Positions 35,891-48,259 of a stretch of DNA of 64,000 nt are shown one piece after another. Position 1 is the stretch's first letter; the number at the start of each line of letters is the position of its first letter. The notes beneath the pieces are model-generated. The model was given only the letters and a program-made list of their open reading frames with translations, had not been told where the DNA came from and did no database searches. This stretch comes from Tamarix chinensis (taxonomy: Eukaryota > Streptophyta > Magnoliopsida > Caryophyllales > Tamaricaceae), in NCBI GenBank assembly GCA_030549775.1, contig CM060175.1:13290455-13354454 (forward strand), read 5' to 3'. Position numbers and translations under genes: made by a program.

Positions 35891-38079
35891 CCAATTCAGG
35901 ATTATAGAAGTAGATGCTGGGGAATTTTCGATGAGTGGAATGATGCGATCTCTTAGCTAATGTATGAAGGAAAGATTATGTTTATCAATTACTGACTTCT
36001 CAGTCTTTAATGGATTTCAATCCTCAAAGAACACATATGTTCATCAACATATAATTGAACATCATCTCTGTTATGTAATACATAGAGATGTGCTTTATAG
36101 AGCATGTCAGGGTCTACTTTCCCAAATTGTTTTCTGCTAATACTTTTCCCTTCAACTTTTCGTGTCTTTTAAGACCTAGGAATACCTATAGTTTTGGTAT
36201 TGGACAAGTAATTTGTGAAGAATTCAAATGTCTCTTATATTAGGTAACTCTCAACAATGCATCCTTCTGGCCAATATCGATTCTTCACATAACCTTTTAT
36301 CAGCTTCATAAACCGTTCAAAGGGATACAATTAGTGCCCATGAATAGGTCCTAATATTTTTACCTCATAAACCAAGTCAATGATTAGAGGCACCATAATG
36401 TCAAAAAATGAGGGAGAAAAATACATTTCAAGTTGACATAAAGTGATCACAATCTCTCTTTGCAAGACATCAAAACTATCAAGGTGTATGAATTTGGAGC
36501 ATAGTGAGTTAAAGAACTAGAAAAATCTAGCGATATTATATCGAACACACTTCGGAAAAATTCCACGTATAGCCATTGGCATCAAATGTTGAATCAAAAT
36601 ATGAAAATCATGAGACTTCATGATGATTAGTTTCAACTCTTTCATCGGCATTAGCCTTCTGAAATTTGAAAATACCCTTCCAGAACCTTTACACTATTAA
36701 ATAATTCATAAAATGCAATTCTCTCCTTTCTAGAGAAAGTATGGCAAGCCGGTTGTAAATAAGTTTTTATTCCATTATCTCGTGGTATTAATTCATGCCT
36801 AATGCCCATTTCCTCCATATCCAATCAAGAATTTATGCCATCTTTAGTCTTTCTTGGAACATTAAGTAATGTGTCAACAAGGCTATCACAAATATTTTTC
36901 TCAATATGCATCACATTGAGGGCATGCCTCACGTATAGAGATTCCTAATACATAAGGTTGAAGAATATAGACATCTTCTTCCATCCAAATAATGGAGGCT
37001 TATCTTTATTTTTCTTCCCAAAGTGCACCTTCAAATGTTTCATCTTCATATACACTTGTCTGTCAGTCAACCAAATTGGGGCATGCCCTTTTTCTAGTTT
37101 CCCATTGAATGTGTTCCTTTTCCTATGATAATGATGATCCCTCGATAAAAATCTATGATACTCGAGAAAAACAATCTTCCAACCATGTGTTAACTGAAGA
37201 AATGAAGTATTATCCTCATGTATCGAGTATGCATAATGGTCTTTCACGCTATAACCTGACAAGTTACTATATGCTAAAAAATCGCGTATAGTACAAAATA
37301 ACATTGCTCTCAAATTGGAACTTTCCTCAAAATAAGTATAAAACATTTTAACACCCGTGTCCCATAATCACTTCAAATCATCCATCAAAAGCTCCAAATA
37401 AACATCAATATCATTCCCTGGTTGGTTTAGCCCTAAAATGAGTAAATAAAGCATCATATACTTACGTTTTATGTACAACCACGATAGTAGATTGTATATA
37501 ACCAAAATCATCGGCCAAATATTTTATGTGCCTTGATTGTGTGGATTCATACCATCCACAAAATGAGCAAGATTCAAGTTTCTTAGTTCTTCGCCAAATT
37601 TAGGAAACAAACCATCAATCATCATCCATTATGGAGATTTAGATGGATGTCTCAGAAGCCCAACATCTATTTTCTCATCAGCATGTCATCTTAAGTTTTT
37701 TGTATCTTGGACATCATTAAACATCCACCTAAATTTTGGTATTATAGGGAAATATCATAACACCTTTGTTGGCAACTTATTCTTCTTGTATCGTGGTGCT
37801 TTGCATTATTCATTAGGACAATAATCTAAACATGTATATTCTTTGTGAAATAATATTCAATTATTAAGGCATGCATGTATCTTCTCATAACTCATACCTA
37901 TAGATGAAAGGATCTTCTTTGCTTCATAGGTACAATCAGGTAGAACGTTATCATCAGGAATCATTTCATTCACAAGTGATAATAATTATGTGAAACTCTT
38001 ATCACCCCATCCGTTACATGTCTTTAAGTTGTACAACCTTAAAGTAGTGGATAATCTAGTAAACTATTTACAATCACTG
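35891..38079 (-). pseudogene. TNP2 transposase (Transposase_21, DUF4218), old copy, 3' part
   Basis: Decayed minus-strand counterpart of 41050-43215. Visible are the DUF4218 stretch (36250-36480), APIWLTDRQVYMKMKHLKVHFGKKNKDKPPLFGWKKMSIFF (36950-37080), and FCTIRDFLAYSNLSGYSVKDHYAYSIHEDN with the second Asp kept (near 37230-37300). Numerous stops and frameshifts. It is cut at 38079 by the young CACTA insertion and continues at 46308. Confidence 0.85.
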
Positions 38080-38094
38080 TACCACTACCCCATA

Positions 38095-38620
38095 AAGGGG
38101 TTTTAATAATGGTTATTTTATAGTTTTAATAACGGTTTTCAACCGTTATTGAATCGCCCATTATTAAATCTTTAATAACGGTTCATAAACGTCATGAAAA
38201 ATACACAAAAACCCGTGAATATGTGCGTAAACTTCATATTTAATAACGATTTTTAAGTAAAAACTGTTGTTAAAAAGCAGGTTTTAATAACGGTTTCCCA
38301 GTAAACCGTTGTTAAAAATAAGGTTTCAATAACAGTTTATAAGAAAAAACCGTTGTTGAAAACCAGGCATTAATAACGGTTAATACAAAAACCGTTGTTA
38401 AAACATCATCGAATTACCGTTTCGGTCATTGATTATGCGTTTATTAAACCCTCTAATACGTATTAAATGAGCATAAATATGAGATTAGAAGGAGTTTTAA
38501 TAACGGTTCTTAAACAAAACTGTTATTAAAACCTACGTTTTAATAACAGTTTTAATTATAACCGTTATTAAAACTTAGGTTTTAATAACGGTTTTTCATA
38601 GAACTGTTATTAAAAATATA
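38095..38620. repeat. Left subterminal repeats of the young CACTA element
   Basis: About 18 copies of TAATAACGGTT or its reverse AACCGTTATTA, many arranged as hairpin pairs with 6-15-base loops. Better preserved than in the old copy, which fits a younger age. Confidence 0.9.
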
Positions 38621-39169
38621 TGTTTTTTTTAGCATTTTTCTGTTTTGTTCCTGCCTACATACGCAGTTGTATGTTCAAACAATTACCAAATCTGCAATAT
38701 AAAACAACATCAATTCATACCAAATCTGCAATCACACCATAATTTCAATCAATCTATAATTGGTATGCATGTCGCAATACACCAACTATACTTAGGAATA
38801 AAAATTAGTAGGCATACCACAACTTGGTAGCTCTACACCCCAAAGTAAAGAGTTCACATATCTAGGCTGGAATACCGAAAGATGTAGACGAAATACAAAC
38901 CTGAAAATGCATATAGAATATATAGATTGCTACCTAATACCGAATGAATGAGTGCACGTGCTTGGCCCATTGGTCTCTAACTTCATCAATTTCATTAACA
39001 TTGTATTGCTGGCCTCGTGCATAATCATCAGTGAAAAACTACAACGCCCATGTTTCAATTAATATACAGTTAGCCATTAGGTCAAAATAATATATGTCAT
39101 GATTCATTAATAGAAAAATATAGAAAAGCAAACATACATGGCTTGGATCTATGTTGACTGATCTATTCT

Positions 39170-40280
39170 GGACTATAAGATCCGTTGCTCTACATACATA
39201 GTATCCACAATCATCACCATTTTGCTGTTGTGGACACTGTCAAATTAATTCAGTTAGCTCTCTAACTATTATATATTAATTTGAATTAAAACAAAATACA
39301 AAATAGTTGTCTTCCTACTTACCATGATAGGCTCATATTGAAGATTCTTTGGGTCTGGGACACCATTCCCACCTCTCCTTTGATATGTCGTCCGTATTGC
39401 CCTAATAAATAGAGTTGGATACATAATATTGTAAGTATATATACCTCAAATAATGAAAGTAGAATATATATATATGTATAAATAAGCTAATGAAGTAAGA
39501 AGTGAAAAGTATACTAACATGTCGATAAATTCCTTCCCACCACGACGAGCGACCTCAAAAGGCACGTCATAGGTTCGAAGGGAATCAAACACATAAACTT
39601 TATTAAGATCAGGTCAGATGGCGTACAAAACCCAATGTTCAGTTGCGAGGTGAGGAATGAGATAGAGCTTGTTGTGTCCCTCAATCAAAATGCGATCCGC
39701 TAAATAGTTTATGTGCCTACCCTCTGTTATTGTACTACTGTCAGCTATGTAGTATGGGCACACAAACACAATAGAGGACATCATTCCCTCCAACGCAGCG
39801 CGACTAGCTACCAACCTATATATGGACGACAATAACAATGCATATTTGTTAATAACTAATAACTCATATAATAGGTCATAAAAATTCCATTTCTCCAAGA
39901 GTACTAAAATCTGAAATATGAAATTATGCTTACGTGACATAAACGGTGACACTTGTGGTTGACATTCATTCCTGATTATAAATGTCGTTTATGTCAACTG
40001 TCGATACCATGTAAGTAACATCTTCCCTTCCAACATACTCAGGACGACAATCAATGGAAATATAATTATTCCCGAGGTAGTTTTGGGCATAGAAATATAA
40101 TAAAGCTAATGCTGGTGGAGGTTGGCATATTTTCAAAGAAGGAATCTTTTGTGAGGCAACTGATTTTTCAAATTTAGCTCTCTTTCCTTTGGCAGCGCCC
40201 TCTTTTGTATTGCTCGTTCTACTAGTACCTCTCTTGGTTTTACTAGTAGGAGTAGTCTTCTTCTTTGATTCCTTAAATAA
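39170..40280 (-). pseudogene. Ulp1-like C48 cysteine protease gene of the young CACTA
   Basis: Multi-exon gene on the minus strand. Exon A (about 40280-39940) is Lys-rich, then KICQPPPALALLYFYAQNYLGNN and PEYVGREDVTYMVSTVD. Exon B (about 39815-39525) has GRHINYLADRILIEGHNKLYLIPHLATEHWVLYAI, a TGA stop at 39614-39616, then PDLNKVYVFDSLRTYDVPFEVARRGGKEF. Exon C (about 39407-39320) and exon D (39240-39170, with CPQQQNGDDCGYYVC) follow with good GT/AG sites. The family's catalytic His (EHW), Asp (FDS), Gln and Cys (DCG) are all present in order; the single TGA between His and Asp is the obvious block. An in-frame stop lies after YNQE at about 39974, which may be intronic or another lesion. Role in transposition is unknown. 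Confidence 0.75.
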
Positions 40281-40384
40281 TAATAATAAACAAAATATGT
40301 ATTTAGCATATATATATGAAAAGGGTATAAACAGTGTAACTACTAAACAAGGTCTAATGAAGATATCGAATGTATTGAGCAGTC

Positions 40385-43300
40385 TTATTCTTTTCCTTCT
40401 TTTTTCTCCCTTGTTTTTGGATTAGATTCAGGATCTGATACATATATTACTTCACGATGATCATCCCTGACATATATTTCCTCCTCATTAATTGTATTTT
40501 TATCATCGTTCAATAATTGAGTTGCTTGCACAGCTGAGACACACTCTTTATTCCAATTGGAATCATTTTCATCATCACATTCATTGGCATTTCTTTTTTT
40601 CGTAGATAGCACTACAAACCATCTGTTATCAGTAGGGTCAGTAGATAGCACTACAAACCATCTGTTATCAGTAGGGTCAGTGACATAGAATACTTGTGTT
40701 GCTTGTGATGCTAAGATGAATGGGTCTTGTTTATGCCCTGTCCTATTAAGATCTACTAATGTGAATCCATCTTCATATCTAACCCCACTGCCGTTATCAA
40801 CCCATCTACAGCCGAATACAGGGATTTTAAATACAGTGTAATCTAACTCCCATATATGTTCAATCACACCATAATAATTCATATCTGCATAAGTTGGATT
40901 CTTTTCTTTCGCACTAGCAACATGCATTGCCTCAACCACTAAAGTCACCCCACTGTTCTGCATTGTACTCTTCCCATCTTGTTCTTTTGTATATAAAGTG
41001 CAACCGTTGATCACATAACTGGTATATTGAAAAACTTCATAACGAGGTTTCTAAGACAACCAATGTAGGGTTTCGAAAATTAAAGTTGGGGAATGTCTGA
41101 TGAGTGGAATGATGCAATCTCTTATCCAATCAATAAAGGAAAGATTATGTTTATCGATAATCCATTTCTCAGTCTCTAATGGATTTTCAATCCGTAAAGA
41201 AGTCATATGCTCTTCAATGTACGACTCAACATCATCATTATTGTATAATACATATAGATGTGCTGCACGAAACATGTTAGGGTCTACACACCCAAACTGT
41301 TTGCCTCTAATACTCTGTCCTTCAAATTTTCCTGCATGTCGAGACTTAGGAATACTAAGAGCTTCAGCATTTGACAAGTACTTTGTGCAAAACTCAATTG
41401 CCTCTTCCACTAGGTAACTCTCAACAATACATCCTTCTGGCCGATATCGATTCTTCACATAACCTTTTATCAACTTCATAAATCGTTCAAAGGGGTACAT
41501 CCAATGCCCATGAACAGGTCCTAACATCTTTATCTCATAAACTAAATGAACAGTTAGATGTACCATAATGTCAAAGAATGACGGTGGAAAATACATTTCA
41601 AGTTGGCACAAAATAATCACAATCCCTTTTTGCAAGGCATCCAAACTATCAGGATGTATAACTTTAGAGCAGATGGCTTTAAAAAACCAACAAAGCCTCG
41701 TGATAGTAATTCAAACACATTTTGTAAAAATTCCACGTATAGCTATCGGCAACAAGTGCTGCATCAAGATATGACAACCATGAGACTTCATGTTAATTAA
41801 TTTCAACTCTTTCATTGACACGAGCCTTCTGACATTTGAAGAATACCCTTCCGGAACCTTGACACTGTGCAAGAATTAACAAAATGAAATTTTCTCTTTT
41901 CTGGAAAGAGTATGACACACCGGTGGTAAATATGTTCTTCTTCCGTTGTCTCGCGGTGTCAATTCCCGTCTAATACCCATTTCTTCCATATCCATTCGAG
42001 CATTTATCCCATCTTTAGTCTTGCGTGGAACATTAAGTAATGTACCGACAAGACTGTCACATATATTTTTCTCAATATGCATCACATCAAGGGCATGTCT
42101 CATGTAGAAATATTCCCAATAAGGAAAGTTGAAGAATATTGACATCTTCTTCCATCCAACTGATGGAGGCTTATCTTTATTCTTCTTCCTAAACTTGACA
42201 CTCAAATGTTTCATCTTCAGCCACACTTGTCGACCTGTCAACCGGATTGGTGCCTACCCTTCTTCTCGGAATCCATTGAACGCTTTTCTTTTCCTACAAT
42301 AATGATGATTCTTCGGTAAAAACCTACGATGCCCAAGGAACACAGTCTTTCGGCCATGTGTTAGCTGAACAAATGAAGTATTCTCCTCATATATCGGACA
42401 TGCATAATGGCCTTTCACACTATAACCTGACAAGTTGCCATACGCCGGAAAATCATTTATAGTACAGAATAACAATGCTCTCAAAGTGAAATTTTCTTCA
42501 CTATATGCATCAAATACTTCAATGCCCATGTCCCATAAGAACTTCAAATCATCAATCAAAGGTGCCAAATAAACATCAATATCATTCCCAGGTTGGTTTG
42601 GCCCGAAAATGAGTAAAGACAACATCATATACTTGCGTTTCATATAGAGCCACGGAGGTAAATTGTATATAACCAAAATCACTGGCCATAAACTGTAGCT
42701 TCCTTGATTGTGCGGATTCATTCCATCCACAGAAAGCGCAATGCGCACATTTCTTGCTTCTTTACCAAATTCAGGAAACAACCCATCAATCGTCATCCAT
42801 TGTGGAGAGTCAGATGGATGTCTAAGAAGCCCGTCATCTATCTTATCATCAGCATGCCATCTTAGGTTCTTGGCATCTTCAATATCATTAAACATCTGCC
42901 TTAATCTTGGTATTATAGGAAAATACCATAACACCTTAGCGGGCACCTTGTTCTTCTTGTATCGTGGTGCTTTGCATTCAGGATTAGGACAACTATCCAA
43001 AGATGCATTATTATTGTGATATAAAATACAATCATTAGGGCATGCATGTATCTTCTCATAACTCATGCCCATAGAGGATAGAATCTTCTTCGCTTCATAT
43101 GTACGATCGGGTAGAACATTATCATTAGGAAGCATATCCTTCACAAGTGACAATAATTCTATGAAACTCTTATCACTTCATTCGTTACATGCCTTTAAGT
43201 TGTACAACCTTAAAGTAGCGGATAATCGCGTAAACGTCTTACAATCATCGTACAAAGGTTTCTCTGAGTCATTCAATAACTTCTCAAACATTTTTGGACA

Positions 43301-43645
43301 ATCCCGAACACTTTCCTCAACCTTCTGAGTCATCTCCTCTAATGAATGTCCCTCATAGTTATCAAATGATGATCCACTACTATCCCTCCTAACATCGTCA
43401 TTTTCATATTTAGACTCTGTTTCTCCATGCCATATCCAACAAGTATAACTTGTATCAATTCCATACACAAATAAATGATCTCTCAAATCATTAGTGTTGA
43501 CATGCTGAATATAAGCACACTTCAAACAAGGATAGACTATTCTACTAGAGTCCCGAGCATGTTCAACTGCAAACTTGATGATAAACTCCACTCCTTCATT
43601 ATATTCTCTAGACAGACGATTTGCAGACAACCATTTGCGATCCAT
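40385..43645 (-). pseudogene. TNP2-type CACTA transposase gene, young copy, with stops
   Basis: Minus-strand gene with the full plant TNP2 domain order. Transposase-associated domain at 43645-43178 (MDRKWLSANRLSREY, CLKCAYIQHVN, DLRDHLFVYGID). Transposase_21 core at 43153-41876 with CPNDCILYHNN, CPNPECKAPRYK, SVDGMNPHNQGSYSLWPV and TINDFPAYGNLSGYSVKGHYACP, the two conserved Asp regions. DUF4218 at 41644-41051 (QKGIVIILCQLEMYFPPSFFDIM, HGHWMYPFERFM, NRYRPEGCIVESYLVEEAIEFC). DUF4216 at 41014-40385 (ELDYTVFKIPVFGCRWVDN). Function: DNA cut-and-paste of the element, recognising CACTA ends. Lesions: TAG at 42254-42256 after REEG, TAA at 41876-41878 after KISFC, and further breaks in 41650-41870; part of these could be introns. 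A 39-bp tandem duplication lies at 40607-40680 (TDPTDNRWFVVLS twice). Confidence 0.9.
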
Positions 43646-44027
43646 AGTTTTTAAATCTAGATATATCCCACATGAAAGTAATTATTAAAAATCAATTGAA
43701 TTATAAGTTTAATAATTCTCAAATCACTCTTGCTTAGAAAGAATTAATCTCAAATGTATCATGCTATTCTGTATATATATATATGAATCATGCTAACAAG
43801 TTTCCAAAATTATATTAATGCTGATCAATGAAACTCCTCATACTTACAAAGAGTTCATATATATATATATACATATATACATACGTAGCAAAATATTGTA
43901 CAATTAATAGTTCAAATTACAAAAGATATACATACTTCAGGATTTAAGCAATACCAGCACTATATATATCAAAATGTTGCTACAACTCAAATACCTAAAA
44001 AACCAAAACTTATATCCCTAAAACTAA

Positions 44028-44497
44028 ATCCCCCGATAGCCTCGTCGAGCCCGACTAAAAACTATAACTCTGAAAGTCCACTCATCACGATATATCATTT
44101 GATCCCTGACATCATCGCAAGAGAGTCTACTCACGGATACTCTAGGGTAACCGAGGTGGATACTTCGAGGCAAGCTATGACGATACCTCCACTCATCATC
44201 GATGACCATCAGTTCTCTTGATATCCTATCATACTCTCTAGCAAATAGCTCACCCTCAATAAATCTCGGGTGTGGTGCATCAGTGTGGTAGACAAACCAC
44301 TACAAAAAAGTAGGCGTAGCCGATGCCCATGGCTCTATCTGAGGCAGGGTCAACAGAAGGTGATAAGATCTGAAATGGAAGGGGTGATAGGATGAGCCAC
44401 TTGCGTACAAATGGCATACCTCGTCATATAACCATATCACATGAGTCTGTACATCTGTATGTGGCACCATATGAAAATACAATGGAGGGTATGTCAT
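44028..44497 (-). pseudogene. Short unidentified ORF of the CACTA family, upstream of TNP2
   Basis: About 155 codons, minus strand. It reads MTYPPLYFHMVPHTDVQTHV, then WLYDEVCHLYASGSSYHPFHF and LLLTLPQIEPWASATPTFL, one TAG stop at about 44300-44302, then FVYHTDAPHPRFIEGELFAREY and DDEWRYRHSLPRSIHLGYPR, ending RARRGYRGI. A splice-acceptor-like TTTGTAG precedes it. The old CACTA copy keeps a decayed but collinear version at 47060-47580, so the ORF belongs to the family. I do not recognise it; no domain, signal or membrane segment is evident. It may be an upstream exon of the transposase transcript. Confidence 0.55.
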
Positions 44498-44773
44498 CTC
44501 ACTACCTACAAATGAGAACCACTAAATCTTATCATCAAGATTGTTCTCAAAAGGATCTAAATTACAGAATATGTGAACTGATCTTCAACTATCTAGACAA
44601 ATCATAAATATATTCTACCAGATCATAACCAACTATGTAAACCTAACAACATCAAACTATTTAAAATAAGGGCATAATCTTTAGTTATATATTTAACAAA
44701 CTGGCTAAACATCAAACTATCATCAAATCATTCAAGCTACGCATAGTAAAATCAAGTAGATATTAATAAGATA

Positions 44774-44810
<37 letters not shown>

Positions 44811-44989
44811 TATATAGTACAACCTAATAAATCCTATATGATTATTATTATTATTATACATAATTATTCATCTCTATTTAATTTTTATCACAACACCAAT
44901 GCCCAACCAACCTCCTCAACTTTTCCCCATGCACAATACCCTTATCCTTAGGATTTTTCCCTATAGCCCTAGTTTATATTTAGTATAAT

Positions 44990-45180
44990 AAACGATAAAC
45001 CCTAACCCTAACCCTAACCTTCCCCTCCCCCTAACCCTAACCCTAACAATAATTAACCCTAATAAATTATAATAAAAACTAACACTAAACCTCATAAGAT
45101 AATGATCCTAAACCTATAGCTAACCCTAACCCTAACACTAACACTAACCCTCCCCCTAACCCTAACCCTAACCCTAACCA
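44990..45180. repeat. Telomere-like CCCTAA repeats inside the young CACTA
   Basis: Two clusters of CCCTAA units (44997-45062 and 45119-45180), with CCCCT variants. They occur at the same internal position as the cluster at 28-72 in the copy at the window start, followed in both by AATAAATTATAATAAAAACT. Confidence 0.9.
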
Positions 45181-45474
45181 CAATTATTTTAGATTATATA
45201 TACACATCTTATATATAAATATATTATAAATATATATACATATAATAGAACACATATAAACACACATTTTACATAATATAAATACACGTTTTACAAAATA
45301 TATGTTAAAAAAAGCATATAAATACACATGATCTGCATGATAATGTGAGTGCTAAAAAAATATATATACACCTTAATTTTATACTTAGAACGTACATATC
45401 TTATGATAATAATATATATTTTAGGCTTGTGGATTCTCTTAAAATAATAATACATATTTTTATAAAAAGATTAT

Positions 45475-45475
<1 letters not shown>

Positions 45476-45570
<95 letters not shown>
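45476..45570. repeat. (CA)n(AT)n(GT)n compound microsatellite
   Basis: A CA run, AT run, then GT run, which together can fold back on themselves. Located in the leader side of the young CACTA element. Confidence 0.95.
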
Positions 45571-46019
45571 AAATTAAGGTCTCGGCCACAATTAAAAAAG
45601 GACAGCAAAATTTTTCACCAACACAGCAAACAACAGATTTTCGAATAACAAACCGCAAGTTTACAATAACAAACAAACACAACCTCTTCGGTGCAACATG
45701 CATGCATTTATATATATATACATATCAGTAGAGACAAATTAAGCAATGAGGGAAGAACAAACACATACGTAAAGGGAGCGACGACGTGCAAGTTGAGAAC
45801 GGCAACGATGAAGGTACAAGTGCTGGCTACGTTCGCAAGAATGACACCACGCACATGGAAAGCCAACAATGGCAGAGGAGTGGTGGAGAGATGGCAGTGC
45901 GACAGTTTCCCTTAATTCAAAGGAGCCGGAGTGGTGGTGCAAGGGTTTGCAAGAGAAAGAGAGTACGAGAGGGAAGCGACAGAGTCTGAAATTTTTGGCA
46001 TGAAACAGAACAGAATGAA

Positions 46020-46304
46020 ATAAAAGGAAGTTTTAATAATGGTTCTTACAGGAACCGTTATTAAAACGTTGCCAATTTTGACAACGGTTCTTGTTTGAAC
46101 CGTTATTAAATCATGTTTTAATAACGGTTTCATGTCAACCGTTATTAAAATGGCCGTGCAAAATTTCACCTTCCACTTTTAATAACGGTTATTACCTACA
46201 ACCGTTATTAAAACTTCCCGCGCATTAATTTTCACGCATTTGACGACAGTTTTTGAACCACTGTTATTAATGTCCCGTTATTATTTCATGTTTCCATAGT
46301 AGTG
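46020..46304. repeat. Right subterminal repeats of the young CACTA element
   Basis: About eight AATAACGGTT / AACCGTTATT motifs, mostly as perfect hairpin pairs, for example at 46031-46064 and 46118-46147, up to the terminus. Confidence 0.9.
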
Positions 46305-46307
46305 TAC

Positions 46308-46700
46308 AAGGTTTTTTTGAGTCACTCAACAACTAGTCAAATATTTTTGGACAGTCTTGGACACTTTCCTCAGCCTTCTAAATTATCTCCTATAACAAAT
46401 CACCATCATTATTGTCAAATGATCCACTACTATCCCTCCTACCTTCCTCATTATTATATGTAGACTTTGTCTCACCATATTATATCCAAAGAGTTTAACT
46501 TGTATCAATTCTACAGGTAAACAAATGATCTCTCAAATCATTATCATTGACATGTTGAATATAAACATAGTTTAAATAATAACAGACTATTCTACTAGCG
46601 TTCTGAGCATGTTATACTACAAACTTGATAAAAAAAAATTCAACTCTATCATATTCTCTAGACAAACGATTTGCAAACATCCATTTCTGATTCATAGTTT
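46308..46700 (-). pseudogene. TNP2 transposase-associated domain, old copy, 5' part
   Basis: Continuation of the old TNP2 gene beyond the young insertion. It aligns with 43250-43645. The start reads MNQKWMFANRLSREYD, the same as MDRKWLSANRLSREY in the young copy. It contains frameshifts and stops. Confidence 0.85.
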
Positions 46701-47059
46701 TCCAATTTATATTTATACCACAAAAAATATTATTACAAATCAATTCACTTCTACAAACTAATTCACATATTGCTAATGCTTTGAAGGATATCATATTTAT
46801 ATAATGTATAACATGATATTTTGAAGTTATATATATAAACAAGGGCATAAAAAAAATTATACCAATACACAAATTGTTATTGCTTAGAAAAAGTTCATAT
46901 GTATATACATATCAAATATTTATACAAGGGTTGTAAATTGGATAGTAAACTCATATTATGCGTTTAAAACAATACCCAAAAACTAACAAAAAACCTAAGG
47001 CAATAGCTACAATATATACATCAAAAGGTTGCTATAACCCAAATAGGTAATTAATAACA

Positions 47060-47580
47060 CCCTCTAACAATCCTATACAATATGTCGATAGCCTAGCCTA
47101 CGCCAATTAGAACCTATCACTATCAGCGTCCACTCGTCGCAATGTGTCATCTACTCCTTCACATCATCAATGGAGAGTTCACTAACAGATACTCTAGGGT
47201 AACTAGGGTGGATACTCGGAGATAATATATGACGAAACCTCCACTCATCATCTATAACAATCATCTCTCTATAAATCTGATGATAATCCCTCACAAAAAC
47301 CTCACCCTCAACAAATTGCAGTTTTAGTGCATCAGTAAGGCTGATAAATAGATCAAAATAATTAGCTAAAGACCCAGATCATGGCTCAACCTAAGGAAAT
47401 GTTAGAAGCAAATGATACGATCTAAAATATAACATATCATAGTAGATCCCTCTCAAGAACAACCAATGAAGCTCCTCATATAACCATGTGACATGACTCT
47501 AGAAATCTGAATTAGGTGTCATGCACAAATATGCCAAAGGAATGTACATAATAGGCAAATATGTCATCTCACTAGTTCAC
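47060..47580 (-). pseudogene. Unidentified CACTA ORF, old copy
   Basis: Collinear with 44028-44497 of the young element (for example the regions around TACTCTAGGGTAACTAGGGTGG and CCTCCACTCATCATC), but with stops and indels. It supports the ORF being an original part of this CACTA family. Confidence 0.6.
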
Positions 47581-48250
47581 TACCTATAAAAGAAAAAAAT
47601 CACTAAATCATCTTACTAATATTGTTTTCTAACTTTTTAAATTATAAAATATCGGTCTCTAATGATAGCAAAACTATTTTTTCATTAATATGACCCATCA
47701 ATATTGTAATGCATGCATAAACATATAAAGAGGCAATCATGTATCATGCAACATGTAAATTCCTATAAAACTACAACAAATAGCAACAAACATATATCAT
47801 AAATACAACAATACATGTAATACCTACTAAATATTTAACATGCACATATATATATAATGAAAGAAAAAGAAAAAATATTATACCAAGCAAGGTTTTTAGA
47901 CAGGTAGCTAGGATGTAGGGTTGACGGTGCCTATTGCGATTACAAGAGCCACTAATGGTGGGGAAGGGCTATAAAAGAGAGGAAGGAGGCTAGGTAGGGT
48001 GGACAAAAGGGTCTGAGGGGTTGTGGGAGGTTGGTCAGATAGGACATGTTAACTATGCTAAAAAATAGAAAAAAGACATCGATGACGAGTACAGATGGAA
48101 AATGGCCATCGACGAGAAAGGGGAAGGCATGATAAATGTAAATGAGGAAGCACTAAGAGCAAGTAAGGGAAACAATGAAGAGAAAAAGAGTGCACGAGAG
48201 GGCAAGTCAAATTTTAAGTTTCTATAATAGATGTAAATGAGCGAGAGGGA
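47581..48250. other. Leader-side region of the old CACTA element
   Basis: No intact gene. 47880-48200 is purine-rich and resembles the leader-like sequence at 45780-46010 of the young copy. Confidence 0.45.
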
Positions 48251-48259
48251 AATGAGAGG

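Larger units (their letters stand above)
38083..46304 (-). mobile_element. Young, complete CACTA (En/Spm) element, 8.2 kb
   Basis: Left terminus CACTACCCCATAAAG, right terminus TTTCCATAGTAGTG (minus strand CACTACTATGGAAA), flanked by the TSD TAC (38080-38082, 46305-46307). Removing 38083-46307 restores a continuous old-CACTA sequence that matches 43200-43260 of the young element itself, which proves the nesting. Genes, all minus strand from right to left: unidentified ORF (44028-44497), TNP2 transposase (40385-43645), Ulp1-like protease (39170-40280). Both main genes have in-frame stops, so movement would need help from another copy. Confidence 0.95.
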
